DNA from: Acidobacteriota bacterium
Lineage (GTDB): Bacteria; Actinomycetota; Acidimicrobiia; Acidimicrobiales; Palsa-688
Length of the DNA: 64,000 bases
NCBI GenBank assembly: GCA_028876385.1
Contig: JAGWSF010000120.1
Span: 23,753 to 87,752 of the forward strand
Direction: 5' to 3'
A model generated the notes under the pieces. The model was not told the origin of the DNA. It made no database searches and saw only the letters and a list, made by a program, of their open reading frames with translations. Below, piece after piece: positions 1 through 7,347 of this stretch. Both the position numbers and the translations under genes were made by a program. Numbering within the stretch: position 1 is the first letter of the stretch; every line of letters starts with the position of its first letter.

Positions 1-1
1 A

Positions 2-1120
2 AGGCAGGCACCTGACGAACTAGGGACGTTCCTCGGGCGCCGGGTGGCTCAGTTCGGGATGCGGGAACTCTCCGTGTACGTCAGCGACTTCGAGCAGCGC
101 AACCTTGTCCCGATCCCAGGGTCAGCAGCAACGACGTCGTTGGATATAGACGCCTCGCGCGGCGGGCGGTGCTTCACGACTGCTGGGCAGGTTCAAGAGC
201 GGACCGACGGTGGCGTCCGCCTCTGGAGTGTCGTGGTGGATGGGGCGGCGCGCCTCGGCGTAATCGGCGTCACGGTGCCCGAGGTGGACGACGAGGTGCG
301 GGCGCTCGCCGACAGCCTGGCCGGGGTGGTCGCCGCCCTGTTGGTCACCCGGGGCCAGTGCACCGACGTGTATACAGGGATCCGGCGCAGCCAGAACTTC
401 AGCTTGGCGGCTGAGATCCAATGGGACCTTCTCCCACCCTTGAGCCTCGACAGCGGGCGGGTGTCAGTGGCTGGGTTGATCCAACCCGCCTACGAAGTGG
501 GAGGCGACTCCTTCGACTACGCCGTGAACGGTGACACCCTCGACTTCGCGGTGTTCGACGCGATGGGTCACGGGCTCGAATCGAGCCAGCTCGCCCACCT
601 GGCCGTCAGCAGCTACCGTCACAGCCGCCGATCCGGCCTGGGCCTCGAGGGCACTTACGAGGCCATGGACACCGTCATCGCCGGCAGAAGTGGCGGGGAG
701 GCCTACGTCACGTGCATCCTCGCTCGACTGAACCTGCTCGACGGCACCTTGAGCTGGATCAACGTCGGTCACCCGCGCCCGATCCTGGTGCGCGCCGGTA
801 GTGTCGTCGGTCCTCTGGAGTGCCAGCCGACGTTGCCCGCCGGACTGGCCGGAGGCCCCGGCGTCGACAGTCTCATTCTGGTCGGCCATGATGTCATGGA
901 GCCGGGGGACCGGCTCTTTTGCATCACCGATGGAGTCGTCGACTCACACCGCCCAGGCGGCGAGGACTTCGGGGAGGAACGGCTCATCGAGCTACTCAGT
1001 GAGCAATCCAGCACCAGACTGGACGCGGCAGAGACGGTACGTCGGCTATCACACGCGGTGCTCGACTATCACGGCGTTCTGAGCGACGATACGACCGCCT
1101 TTCTCGTCGAGTTCCACTAG
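2..1120 (+). CDS. SpoIIE-type PP2C serine phosphatase, 5' end outside the window
   Basis: The C-terminal two thirds is a PP2C/SpoIIE phosphatase domain. Metal-ligand motifs are visible as VGGDSFDY and DAMGHG, with GHPRPIL following and DDTTAF near the C-terminus. Such proteins dephosphorylate anti-anti-sigma factors in partner-switching pathways. The stretch before the phosphatase domain (ELSVYVSDFEQRNLVPIPG) resembles the end of a GAF-like sensor. The frame is open back to base 2 with no stop. The GTG at 44 is therefore only the first start visible, and the gene probably begins to the left of the window. Nothing else of this gene's operon can be seen. Confidence 0.85.
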   Translation, partial: RQAPDELGTFLGRRVAQFGMRELSVYVSDFEQRNLVPIPGSAATTSLDIDASRGGRCFTTAGQVQERTDGGVRLWSVVVDGAARLGVIGVTVPEVDDEVRALADSLAGVVAALLVTRGQCTDVYTGIRRSQNFSLAAEIQWDLLPPLSLDSGRVSVAGLIQPAYEVGGDSFDYAVNGDTLDFAVFDAMGHGLESSQLAHLAVSSYRHSRRSGLGLEGTYEAMDTVIAGRSGGEAYVTCILARLNLLDGTLSWINVGHPRPILVRAGSVVGPLECQPTLPAGLAGGPGVDSLILVGHDVMEPGDRLFCITDGVVDSHRPGGEDFGEERLIELLSEQSSTRLDAAETVRRLSHAVLDYHGVLSDDTTAFLVEFH

Positions 1121-1283
1121 TCACGGCCGGCGGCCACGGGCCGGCGGCTGCGGCCGGTCGCGTTGTGCGATCGAACCGGCATCGACCCCCTTCCGCGGCC
1201 CGGCGAAGAGCCCTAGAAATAGCCTCTGAACAGGACTTAAAGGGCTTAGCGGCATCCCCGGTGTCTGCTACAGTCATCGTCAC

Positions 1284-1322
1284 GGAGAGGTGCGAGAGCG
1301 GCCGAATCGGACTCACTGCTAA
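1284..1322 (+). repeat. Left attachment site: partial tRNA-Ser copy (39 bp)
   Basis: This is identical to 17253-17291, the first 39 bases of the intact tRNA-Ser(GCT). It starts with the acceptor strand GGAGAGG and ends just after the anticodon GCT plus AA. From 1323 the sequence diverges and no anticodon 3' stem, variable arm or T arm follows. It is therefore a tRNA fragment of the kind left at the far end of a site-specifically integrated element. Confidence 0.85.
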
Positions 1323-1440
1323 CGCAGGGAACGGGCGATTTTTCGCCAGCGCCAAAATGGGCGAAACCAAGAAAACTGCAGGTCAGCCCTAGGAAACTGG
1401 ACCGGGCAGGTCTTCCGTTACTGGCCGCTGGTGGCCGTCC

Positions 1441-1475
1441 GTTGCGTTGCGCTGTTGAATCAGCGTTGAACGCAT
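1441..1475 (+). repeat. Arm-type repeat, left copy (35 bp, one mismatch to 17063-17097)
   Basis: The segment matches 17063-17097 in the same orientation at 34 of 35 positions. Both copies contain CTGTTGAATCAGCGTTGAAC, which includes two spaced GTTGAA motifs. Similar motifs recur at 1563-1582. Repeats near both ends of an integrated element, one of them next to the integrase gene, are typical of arm-type integrase binding sites. That role is inferred. Confidence 0.6.
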
Positions 1476-1518
1476 AAAGCGCCAGAGGCGCCTGAAAGTC
1501 GTGAGTTGGACGAGTTCA

Positions 1519-1546
1519 GGACCTTCGATCCGGTGTTCGAAGGTCC
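1519..1546. repeat. Perfect inverted repeat, 10-bp arms
   Basis: GGACCTTCGA (1519-1528) pairs with TCGAAGGTCC (1537-1546) around an 8-nt loop. There is no T-run on either side, so a protein-binding site or recombination structure at the element end is more likely than a classical terminator. Confidence 0.55.
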
Positions 1547-1633
1547 GGTAGCGGCCCCGCTCTGTTGAACGCGGTTGAACGCATTCGTCTCCGGTTGGCA
1601 GGTCCGGACTTCGGTCATGTGAGGAGGCTCATC

Positions 1634-1867
1634 ATGTCGTCAACTGTTCTGGCCGAGGACACGAGGCCGGCCGGTGGCCCGGCCGACTCGGGAATGGGCC
1701 AGGCCGCTGAATCGTCGTGTCAACGGTCTCGTCTGGTCCCGACTCCACCACGACTGCGGACCGTTGTCGACGATCCAGGATCGTGTGGTTGTGACGCCCA
1801 AGTGCAGCAGCACCCGGTTCCAGGCCGAGCGGGTCCGGGAGAGGAGGGCGACCCGGACGCTTCCTAA
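1634..1867 (+). CDS. Uncertain small reading frame, 77 aa
   Basis: An ATG at 1634 follows a good ribosome binding site (GAGGAGG, about 7 nt upstream). The product is Gly/Ala/Pro/Arg-rich with no recognised domain. The +3 frame of the same stretch (about 1674-1892) reads as a basic peptide. The region may thus be a frameshifted remnant of a longer gene. No function can be assigned, and it may not be expressed. Confidence 0.25.
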   Translation: MSSTVLAEDTRPAGGPADSGMGQAAESSCQRSRLVPTPPRLRTVVDDPGSCGCDAQVQQHPVPGRAGPGEEGDPDAS

Positions 1868-2077
1868 GCGATCAACCCGACTTGCCGCCTGAGCGCGACA
1901 TCGGGACTCGCACTGAACGGCACTTTGCGGCGCTGGTGGTAGCGGTCTCACTGTCGGGATATCGGGGCGGGTGCCACGGTTGCGGCGAATGAGCTTCGAC
2001 CGCGGCCATGGGACAGGCCTCGAGTGCGACGAGGCACGCCCCCTGTTATTGGCCAGCGTCGGTGGTGGTCATATCTC

Positions 2078-2704
2078 TCAAGGTTCTGCGAACAGGGTTC
2101 GGCGCCAGATGGTGGCCAGGGTCTGCGCGGCCTCGGGTATGGGAAGGCCCTGGTCTCGGCCGTAGGTTTCGAGGAGGTACCGTTCGTTCATCCAGACCAG
2201 TGCGATGGCGGTCTGGGCTGGGTCGGCGATTTGGCACAGCCCTTGCTGGTGCAGGCCTTCTATTCGTGCTTGGACGGGGGCTACGAACGATTGGATGGCG
2301 GCGTGCCATGCCTGTTCGATGTCGGGGCTGCCGGCTGAGGCGTCGGCTAGGGCGAGCAGGAGCCGCCCGTGCTGGCAGAAGACCTCCGCTAGTGCGGTCG
2401 CCGCGGGAAGTAGCCCTTCGCGTGGGTCGACGTCGATGTTCAGCCACAGGTCCGCCGCTCGTCCGAGTTCGCCTCGGGCGTGGAGCAGCTGGCGGAGGAG
2501 GACCGCCTCGAGGTCGGGGAAATACCGGTAGAAGGCGGTCCGGGTGAGACCGGCGCGGGTCATGACGTCTTCGATGCTGAGGTCCCGAAAGGGCCGGTCG
2601 GCCAAGAGCGCTTCGGTGGCGTCGAGGATGGCCTGCTCGATGGCTTCCCGCCGCCGGCGGAGCTGGGTGCGCCGGTCTGTGCGGGTTGGGGCCATTGCGC
2701 CCAT
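2078..2704 (-). CDS. TetR-family transcriptional regulator
   Basis: A protein of about 208 aa. The N-terminal third is a TetR helix-turn-helix (AILDATEALLADRPFRDLSIEDVMTRAGLTRTAFYRYF), followed by a helical ligand-binding domain. ATG codons at 2704 and 2695 are both possible starts. The gene is divergent from the diiron protein at 2771, with 66 bp between the start codons. That gap contains an inverted repeat, so it most likely represses its neighbour and itself. The ligand is unknown. Confidence 0.88.
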   Translation of the reverse strand: MGAMAPTRTDRRTQLRRRREAIEQAILDATEALLADRPFRDLSIEDVMTRAGLTRTAFYRYFPDLEAVLLRQLLHARGELGRAADLWLNIDVDPREGLLPAATALAEVFCQHGRLLLALADASAGSPDIEQAWHAAIQSFVAPVQARIEGLHQQGLCQIADPAQTAIALVWMNERYLLETYGRDQGLPIPEAAQTLATIWRRTLFAEP

Positions 2705-2712
2705 CCTATTCG

Positions 2713-2739
2713 GTGACGTACTGTGTGACAGGGCGTCAC
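2713..2739. promoter_or_regulatory. Candidate TetR operator between divergent genes
   Basis: GTGACG (2713-2718) and CGTCAC (2734-2739) form a perfect inverted repeat around 15 nt that contain TGTGTGACA. It lies midway between the TetR start (2704) and the diiron gene start (2771), where a repressor would cover both promoters. Confidence 0.5.
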
Positions 2740-2770
2740 GGGGGTGGCGAAGAACAGAGGAGGGTCTATC

Positions 2771-3865
2771 GTGAGCGCTGCGGCGTCCGGCGATGAGCGT
2801 TCGACTGTCAATGAAACTCTGGCCGCGGCTACACGGTCTTGGGGGATTCCATCGACGGCCACCACCATGTTCGATTTCGCCTACACAGAGGGCCGCGAGC
2901 AGCTGTTGCGGCTGTATGACAAGGGGACCCGTCGCCAGTGGATCGGCTCGGACCGCCTGGACTGGGACCTCGAGGTCGACCCGGAGCGGCCGGTGGGGAT
3001 GCCCGACGAGATCCACCCCCTGTTCGGTACCGAGTGGTGGGAGAAGATGACCGAGGCGGAGAGGAACGAGGCGCACCGCCACCTGGAGGCCTGGCGGTTC
3101 AGCCAGTTCATGCACGGCGAGCAGGGCGCTTTGATCTGCACGGCCAAGATCGTCCAGACGGTCCCCGACATCGACTCGAAGTTCTATGCGGCCACCCAGG
3201 TGATCGACGAGGCCCGCCACGTGGAGGTCTACAGCCGGTACTTGCACGAGAAGGTGCAGCTGGTCTACCCGCTCAACGCCAACTTGGCCAGCCTGTTGGA
3301 CGACACGATCCAGGATTCGCGCTGGGACATGACCTATCTGGGGATGCAGGTGCTGATCGAGGGTTTGGCCCTGGCCGCGTTCGGCGTCATCCGCAACATG
3401 GCCACCGAGCCGCTGGGAAAGGCGCTCAACGCGTATGTCATGCAAGACGAGGCCCGCCACGTGATGTTCGGACGTCTGGCGCTGCGGGACTACTACCCTC
3501 AGCTCACCCAGGCCGAGCGCGACGAGCGCGAGGAGTTCTGTGTCGACGCCTGCTACCGGATGCGGGACCGCTTCTTGGGCGAGGAGGTCTGGGAACGCCT
3601 CGGCCTGCCCGCGGAGGTGGCGGAATACGTCGAGCACAGCGAACTGCAGCGCACCTTCCGCAGCTATCTATTCACCAGAATCGTGCCCATCCTGCGTGAC
3701 ATCGGCCTTTGGGGCCCGAAGATACGCAAGGCGTTCACCGACATGGACGTCATCGGTTTCGCCGACAGCGACATCGACGCCGAGATGGCCAACGACGAAC
3801 AGGCCGCCGAGGAGTACGACCAGAAGCACATGGCCCACCTTCGAGCCGTCGCCGAAACGCCCTGA
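2771..3865 (+). CDS. Ferritin-like diiron oxygenase/oxidase family protein
   Basis: The product is about 364 aa. It has the carboxylate and histidine pattern of a ferritin/ribonucleotide-reductase-like diiron site: Glu117 in HGEQGAL, a first ExxH (Glu147-His150 in DEARHVEVY), a Glu in LIEGLAL, and a second ExxH (Glu227-His230 in QDEARHVMFG). Such proteins use oxygen to oxidise a substrate. The substrate cannot be told from sequence. GTG 2771 is chosen because GAGGAGGG lies about 8 nt upstream. An in-frame ATG at 2744 would place that site inside the gene. The divergent TetR gene is the likely regulator. Confidence 0.8.
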   Translation: MSAAASGDERSTVNETLAAATRSWGIPSTATTMFDFAYTEGREQLLRLYDKGTRRQWIGSDRLDWDLEVDPERPVGMPDEIHPLFGTEWWEKMTEAERNEAHRHLEAWRFSQFMHGEQGALICTAKIVQTVPDIDSKFYAATQVIDEARHVEVYSRYLHEKVQLVYPLNANLASLLDDTIQDSRWDMTYLGMQVLIEGLALAAFGVIRNMATEPLGKALNAYVMQDEARHVMFGRLALRDYYPQLTQAERDEREEFCVDACYRMRDRFLGEEVWERLGLPAEVAEYVEHSELQRTFRSYLFTRIVPILRDIGLWGPKIRKAFTDMDVIGFADSDIDAEMANDEQAAEEYDQKHMAHLRAVAETP

Positions 3866-3961
3866 CCGGAGACCACCCTGGAGGGAGGGCCTAAGTTAGG
3901 TCTGTCCACGGCCTTGGGTCGATCCCGATCGCCGGCCAGATGATGTCCCGTACAGAACTGC

Positions 3962-4530
3962 CTAGTTAGGCTGGCCGGGGCTGACAGGGCCGAAGATCAT
4001 CCCGAGAGGCACGTACCTGCCGGACCACCGCTCATCGAGTGGGCCGTCCCATGAGATGCCATACGTGCCGAGCACTCCGCCCCACCCGGCATGCGCGGGC
4101 GGCAAGGGCACGCACTCGGACGGCCCGCTGAGGTCGTAACGCAGACACTCGGGGTCGACCTCGATAGCGTGCTCGAAGTCGATCGCATCGGTCGCCCACC
4201 GACGAGCACGACGTTTTCGATATGAAGGTTGTCCCGGTGACAGATGCCCCGAGCGTGAATCCCGTGCACGAGGGCGAACACCTTCGGGCGCGTCGCCGCC
4301 ACTTCCTCTGGGTTTGCTGACGTAAACCAATTTGTCAGAGGCGTTCCGGTCGCCTGGACGACACCCCCCTGGGGACCGATACCCGGCTCCCACCGGATAA
4401 CGGGCGGAGTCAGGCCTTGAGCCGCCAGCCGCTCGAGGTGGCTTCGGGCGAACGCTGCCTCTTCCGCGCAGCAGAATTGGCGCAGGTGTCAGCCAGTTAT
4501 CGTCACGAGCTCCGTTGGGTTCTCGACCAT
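3962..4530 (-). pseudogene. Decayed kinase-like gene (stop codon plus frameshift)
   Basis: On the minus strand a reading frame starts at ATG 4530 and meets a TGA at codon 14. It then reads on as QFCCAEEAAFARSHLERLAAQG through a kinase catalytic loop (HGIHARGICHRDNLHIENVVLV). Near 4200 the frame shifts and the match resumes as AIDFEHAIEVDPECLRYDLSGPSECVPLPP, ending at the TAG at 3962. HRD...N followed by DFE corresponds to the catalytic and metal-binding loops of protein kinase-like phosphotransferases. The N-lobe is missing. The stop, the frameshift and the truncation make it a pseudogene. Confidence 0.7.
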
Positions 4531-4685
4531 ACGTCAGGGTATTTAGGACGACGACCCACCGACGCGCTCATCCGCTCGTGACTGAATCCGTCGCCCGGCA
4601 CCAGATTCGCATCAACATCAGTGTGCCAGAATTCGCAGGGTGCCGCCTGTCCCAGTTCGCCGGGTAGTGGGAAACGCCAGAGGAG

Positions 4686-5348
4686 TTAGCGCAGCAGTGC
4701 TACTGCGGTCGCGAATGTCTCCTCGCCGATGTTCTTCGCAGACACCGACGACCGTTGCACATTGCTAGCCCACCTGCATCTCGGAGACCTCTCTAGCTCT
4801 GGGATCGCTATCGTCCAGAGTCGTTGGCCCCTGAGACCAATAAAGAGGGCCCCTTACTCAAGCTTCTCGGTCAGGAGGCTGAACATCCATCGCTGCGATG
4901 GCAGAGTGACCGGTAATGGCTCGAACGAGACCGAATGGTAACCGGCGAACTCCACGCCTACGACGCGCTCGGCTACCCGCCGTGCCCCTTCCTCGCCGCC
5001 CCCAGCCGCGTCGATGAACGCCTTCAGACATCGTTGCCACCATTTCCCGCCCGGAGAATCCTTCAAATCGGGGTGGAGGTAATGGAACGGCCACTCCCTA
5101 ACCTCCTGCCGAAGATTCTTCTGGATGTGGTCCTGCAACATTGTACTGCCGTGCCACTGAGGATCGTCGACGGCCACCCCCGGGTTGAGGCTCAATAGCA
5201 CGATCGGCGCTTCAAGCCGACCAACCCACGGCTCGGGTATCAGCGAAAGATCGATCCTCGTCGGTGCGTCGGCGGCCTTGTAACGATTGAAGGTCTCGAT
5301 GTACGGCCGGTCCTCGGGAAGGAACCACTTATTGTCATCATGGACCAA
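4686..5348 (-). pseudogene. Uncharacterised gene interrupted by an in-frame TAA
   Basis: The frame from about 5348 (TTG) runs through IVLLSLNPGVAVDD, HPDLKDSPGGKWWQRCLKAF and LPSQRWMFSLLTEKLE to a TAA at 4854-4856. It then continues without a frame change for 55 more codons (ALFIGLRGQRLW...ASNVQRSSVSAKNIG...ALLR) to TAA 4686. The downstream part reads like the natural C-terminus. It resembles uracil-DNA-glycosylase-like hypothetical proteins (NPG near the N-terminus, SN-Q-----S--N near the C-terminus), but that assignment is weak. One nonsense mutation, or unusual readthrough, separates the halves. The 5' end overlaps the gene at 5240-5656. Confidence 0.65.
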
Positions 5349-5656
5349 GTCGTTGTCACACCCCGAGGCCCATGGGCAGCGGCATCGAGGGCGAGCAGGT
5401 AGGCATAGTGCCGCTGACTCGGAGAAGTCCCGCCGAATCGGAGCATGCGGCATTCAGCGAATAGAGCTGCACGCAGGTCGTCCGGCTCCATCCAAGTGAA
5501 ACCTGACTCGATCCACCTCGACCGGACGTCGGACGCCAGTCTCTCCGCCGCCTCCGTGGTTCCGCCCACGTGGGCGTAGCCATCGAAGGCCATGGCTCGA
5601 TCGAATAACCGGGCGAAGTCTTCTTGCTCCACGGTGCCGATGCCGTCGTCCACCAT
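5240..5656 (-). CDS. Hypothetical protein, possibly frameshifted at its C-terminus
   Basis: ATG 5656 opens a protein of about 138 aa. Its first 100 residues look like a genuine soluble protein (FARLFDRAMAFDGYAHVGG, WIESGFTWMEPDDLRAALFAECRMLRFGG). The last 36 residues are read out of frame over the beginning of the neighbouring pseudogene and look non-natural. In the adjacent frame a TGA occurs near 5356, so an indel close to that point probably removed the native stop. No family was recognised. Confidence 0.55.
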   Translation of the reverse strand: MVDDGIGTVEQEDFARLFDRAMAFDGYAHVGGTTEAAERLASDVRSRWIESGFTWMEPDDLRAALFAECRMLRFGGTSPSQRHYAYLLALDAAAHGPRGVTTTWSMMTISGSFPRTGRTSRPSIVTRPPTHRRGSIFR

Positions 5657-5797
5657 GCACAGAGCATTACAGATGATTGTGACGCCCGCTGTTGTGGATG
5701 AAAGGGACGGGTCTTGAGTGTGGTCGGAATCAGTCGGCGTGGGGGACGCCCATAATCGCGGGCGGTGGTGTCCCCGAAGATCGGAGGCCGCCCGCCC

Positions 5798-5820
5798 CGG
5801 ATCGCCGGCTGCCGGGCGCC
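5798..5820 (+). repeat. 23-bp direct repeat, left of the RES/Xre pair
   Basis: It begins CGGATCGCCGGCTGCCGG and matches 7193-7215 in the same orientation at 22 of 23 positions. The two copies lie just outside the toxin gene's 3' side and the antitoxin gene's 5' side. They may mark insertion of the module as a unit. Confidence 0.6.
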
Positions 5821-5880
5821 AATTGCGATCGCGTGAACGGGCGCGACTGGTGTCCAGCTCTACTCCTTCGAGAATTCCGG

Positions 5881-6435
5881 TCAAAAGCCGCGGATGAGTT
5901 TGGAGAGCGTTGTCGCCGCGGCCGCAAGGGCGGGGTGCGTTGAGATGTCCTCCACCTCGACCACCGCGAGTCCGGCGATGTCCCAAAGGGCGAGGGTCGT
6001 CCATGGCGGGCGGTGGTAGGACCACCATTGGATGCCGCTCCATGACCCTTCGGCAAAGATGCGAGCTGCGATCTGTTGGGTACGCGGCCGGTTGCGGATA
6101 ACTACGTGGGTAGTACGTATCCCGCGTTGCGACAACACCCTGGCGTCGTCGAGATCGAGGAGAGGGTGTGCCTCCTCATCGAACCGGAACGTGGCCAAGG
6201 CCTTCACGGAACCAGGCAACGCGGGGAACTGGAGCATCTTCGGGGTCCAGCGGACGAGGTTCCCGAAGGTCTCTCCGATGGCTGCCTCAGGTGACGGCGA
6301 CAAGTACATGGTGGTGTACAGGTTCGGGTTATCCCAGCGGCCCCTACCCTGAGCTGCTACCTCGACATAGAGCGGATGACCAGGATCGCCCGTTGGTGAG
6401 GTCTCCAAGTAGGGGAAGACTCGATAGAGCAGCAC
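5881..6435 (-). CDS. RES-domain toxin
   Basis: The 184-aa protein has the RES fold signature: YRVFP at the N-terminus, then GRWDNPNLYTTMYLSPSPEAAIGETFGN, and a conserved C-terminal half. RES proteins of this kind degrade or modify NAD+ and arrest growth, and they are neutralised by an Xre/MbcA-type antitoxin encoded upstream. The GTG start at 6435 lies 2 nt after the antitoxin stop, so the two genes are co-translated. Length fits the family. Catalysis is known from the family and not shown here. Confidence 0.85.
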   Translation of the reverse strand: MLLYRVFPYLETSPTGDPGHPLYVEVAAQGRGRWDNPNLYTTMYLSPSPEAAIGETFGNLVRWTPKMLQFPALPGSVKALATFRFDEEAHPLLDLDDARVLSQRGIRTTHVVIRNRPRTQQIAARIFAEGSWSGIQWWSYHRPPWTTLALWDIAGLAVVEVEDISTHPALAAAATTLSKLIRGF

Positions 6436-6437
6436 GG

Positions 6438-7040
6438 TCAGGCGTAGGCGCCTGCAGCCTCAGCCTCGATCGCTTCAAGGACTGGCCCGGATCCGTTCAC
6501 ACGCAGAACGTCTATCGGGCGGGCCCCATCGAGAAATGCGTTAGCGCCCTCTAGCCAGTCACCAATGACGTCCTCGTCCCAAATGAGCTGAAGACGGGCG
6601 ATGATGTGGTCTAGGTCTACCAGCAGGGGGGCGACCTGAGAACTGGGCACCTCTACAGCCTTTCGCCACCGGGATGGTTGACTCTCTGATACGCCGAGAA
6701 CTGCTGCCGCTCGGCGGTTGCCGAGAACCCGGACTACCTGGTCGGCCCGAACCTCGGGTTGCCAGCTGGTGGACGTGCCTGCCGTAGCCGCTTGGGAGGA
6801 TGCTGTCGCCCCGGTGCTCCCCTTGCTGGTGGGTGTGCGTTTGGCCGTTCCTGTCTTGGTCGAACCAGCCGCCGATGTCTTGGCGACTGCCTTCTTGGCC
6901 GCCTTCGTCGTCTTGGAAGTCAGCTTGGTCATGCCGGACGCCTTGGTGCCCAGCGCCGCGACGGTCCTCTTGGCTGGCACTCTCTTTGGGGGCTGGACGG
7001 CTCGAGCTCCACGGCGGTCCGACTCTCTCATGCCACCCAT
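6438..7040 (-). CDS. Xre/MbcA-type antitoxin (DUF2384) with Lys/Ala-rich N-terminus
   Basis: The C-terminal 100 residues match the antitoxin partner of RES toxins: a helix-turn-helix (QVVRVLGNRRAAAVLGVSESQPSRWRK) and a toxin-binding helical domain (RLQLIWDEDVIGDWLEGANAFLDGARPIDVL). The first 100 residues are low-complexity, rich in Lys, Thr, Ala and Ser, and probably disordered, which is unusual for this family and could bind DNA non-specifically. Starts at ATG 7040 or 7031 are both possible, and 7040 is used. The stop is 2 nt before the toxin start. Confidence 0.82.
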   Translation of the reverse strand: MGGMRESDRRGARAVQPPKRVPAKRTVAALGTKASGMTKLTSKTTKAAKKAVAKTSAAGSTKTGTAKRTPTSKGSTGATASSQAATAGTSTSWQPEVRADQVVRVLGNRRAAAVLGVSESQPSRWRKAVEVPSSQVAPLLVDLDHIIARLQLIWDEDVIGDWLEGANAFLDGARPIDVLRVNGSGPVLEAIEAEAAGAYA

Positions 7041-7347
7041 ACTACCCCACCCAAAGAATTCCTTGGGTGCGCTGAACCTCCATCTCCCCGGTGAGAGGAC
7101 ACCGACGAGTCGCTCAACAGCAGTGGCTAAGGTTGAGAAAGTCCCATAACGTCGCCTCATAGTGTCCTCCATCGTCAAGAGGCGGGGTGACTCGGATCGC
7201 CGGCTGCCGGACGCCCCCGTCGGCTCTCGGGGGTGTTGAACATTATGCTCGGCCTGACATGATGAATAGCGAAAGGAGCTGAGAGCGCCGAGTACGAGTG
7301 CGGGGCGCGTGGCCAGCCGTAACCGGATGCGCTGTTGTTCTGGTCGC
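7041..7347. other. 307-bp intergenic stretch with right 23-bp repeat
   Basis: It contains the upstream region of the antitoxin operon and the right copy of the 23-bp direct repeat (7193-7215). An AT-richer patch around 7236-7275 includes a small ATG ATG frame of seven codons. No gene is supported. Confidence 0.5.
7193..7215 (+). repeat. 23-bp direct repeat, right of the RES/Xre pair
   Basis: This is the partner of 5798-5820 with one mismatch (A for G at position 19). Together the copies enclose about 1.4 kb carrying only the toxin-antitoxin operon. Confidence 0.6.

Larger units (their letters stand above)
1121..2077. other. 957-bp gene-poor left end of the integrated element
   Basis: No convincing full gene was found here. 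The stretch holds the left attachment repeat (1284-1322), an integrase-arm-like repeat (1441-1475) with a further GTTGAACGC pair at 1563-1582, a perfect inverted repeat at 1519-1546, and one short frame with a ribosome binding site (1634-1867). Bases 1141-1283, outside the attachment repeat, resemble the element-borne region 17050-17252 upstream of tRNA-Ser. Confidence 0.6.

Noticed and set aside
1284..1322. Left tRNA fragment as a functional second tRNA-Ser
   Set aside because: No 3' half, variable arm or T arm follows base 1322.
1165..1392. Short plus-strand frame across the left attachment repeat
   Set aside because: It is a translation of tRNA fragment sequence and has no ribosome binding site.
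2078..3637. A long minus-strand frame over the TetR gene and the diiron gene
   Set aside because: Only the TetR part (up to 2704) is protein-like. The rest is the complement of the diiron gene, kept open by GC-rich third positions.
4729..4941. Short plus-strand frame between decayed genes
   Set aside because: The opposite strand carries the continuing pseudogene (4686-5348), which explains the open frame.
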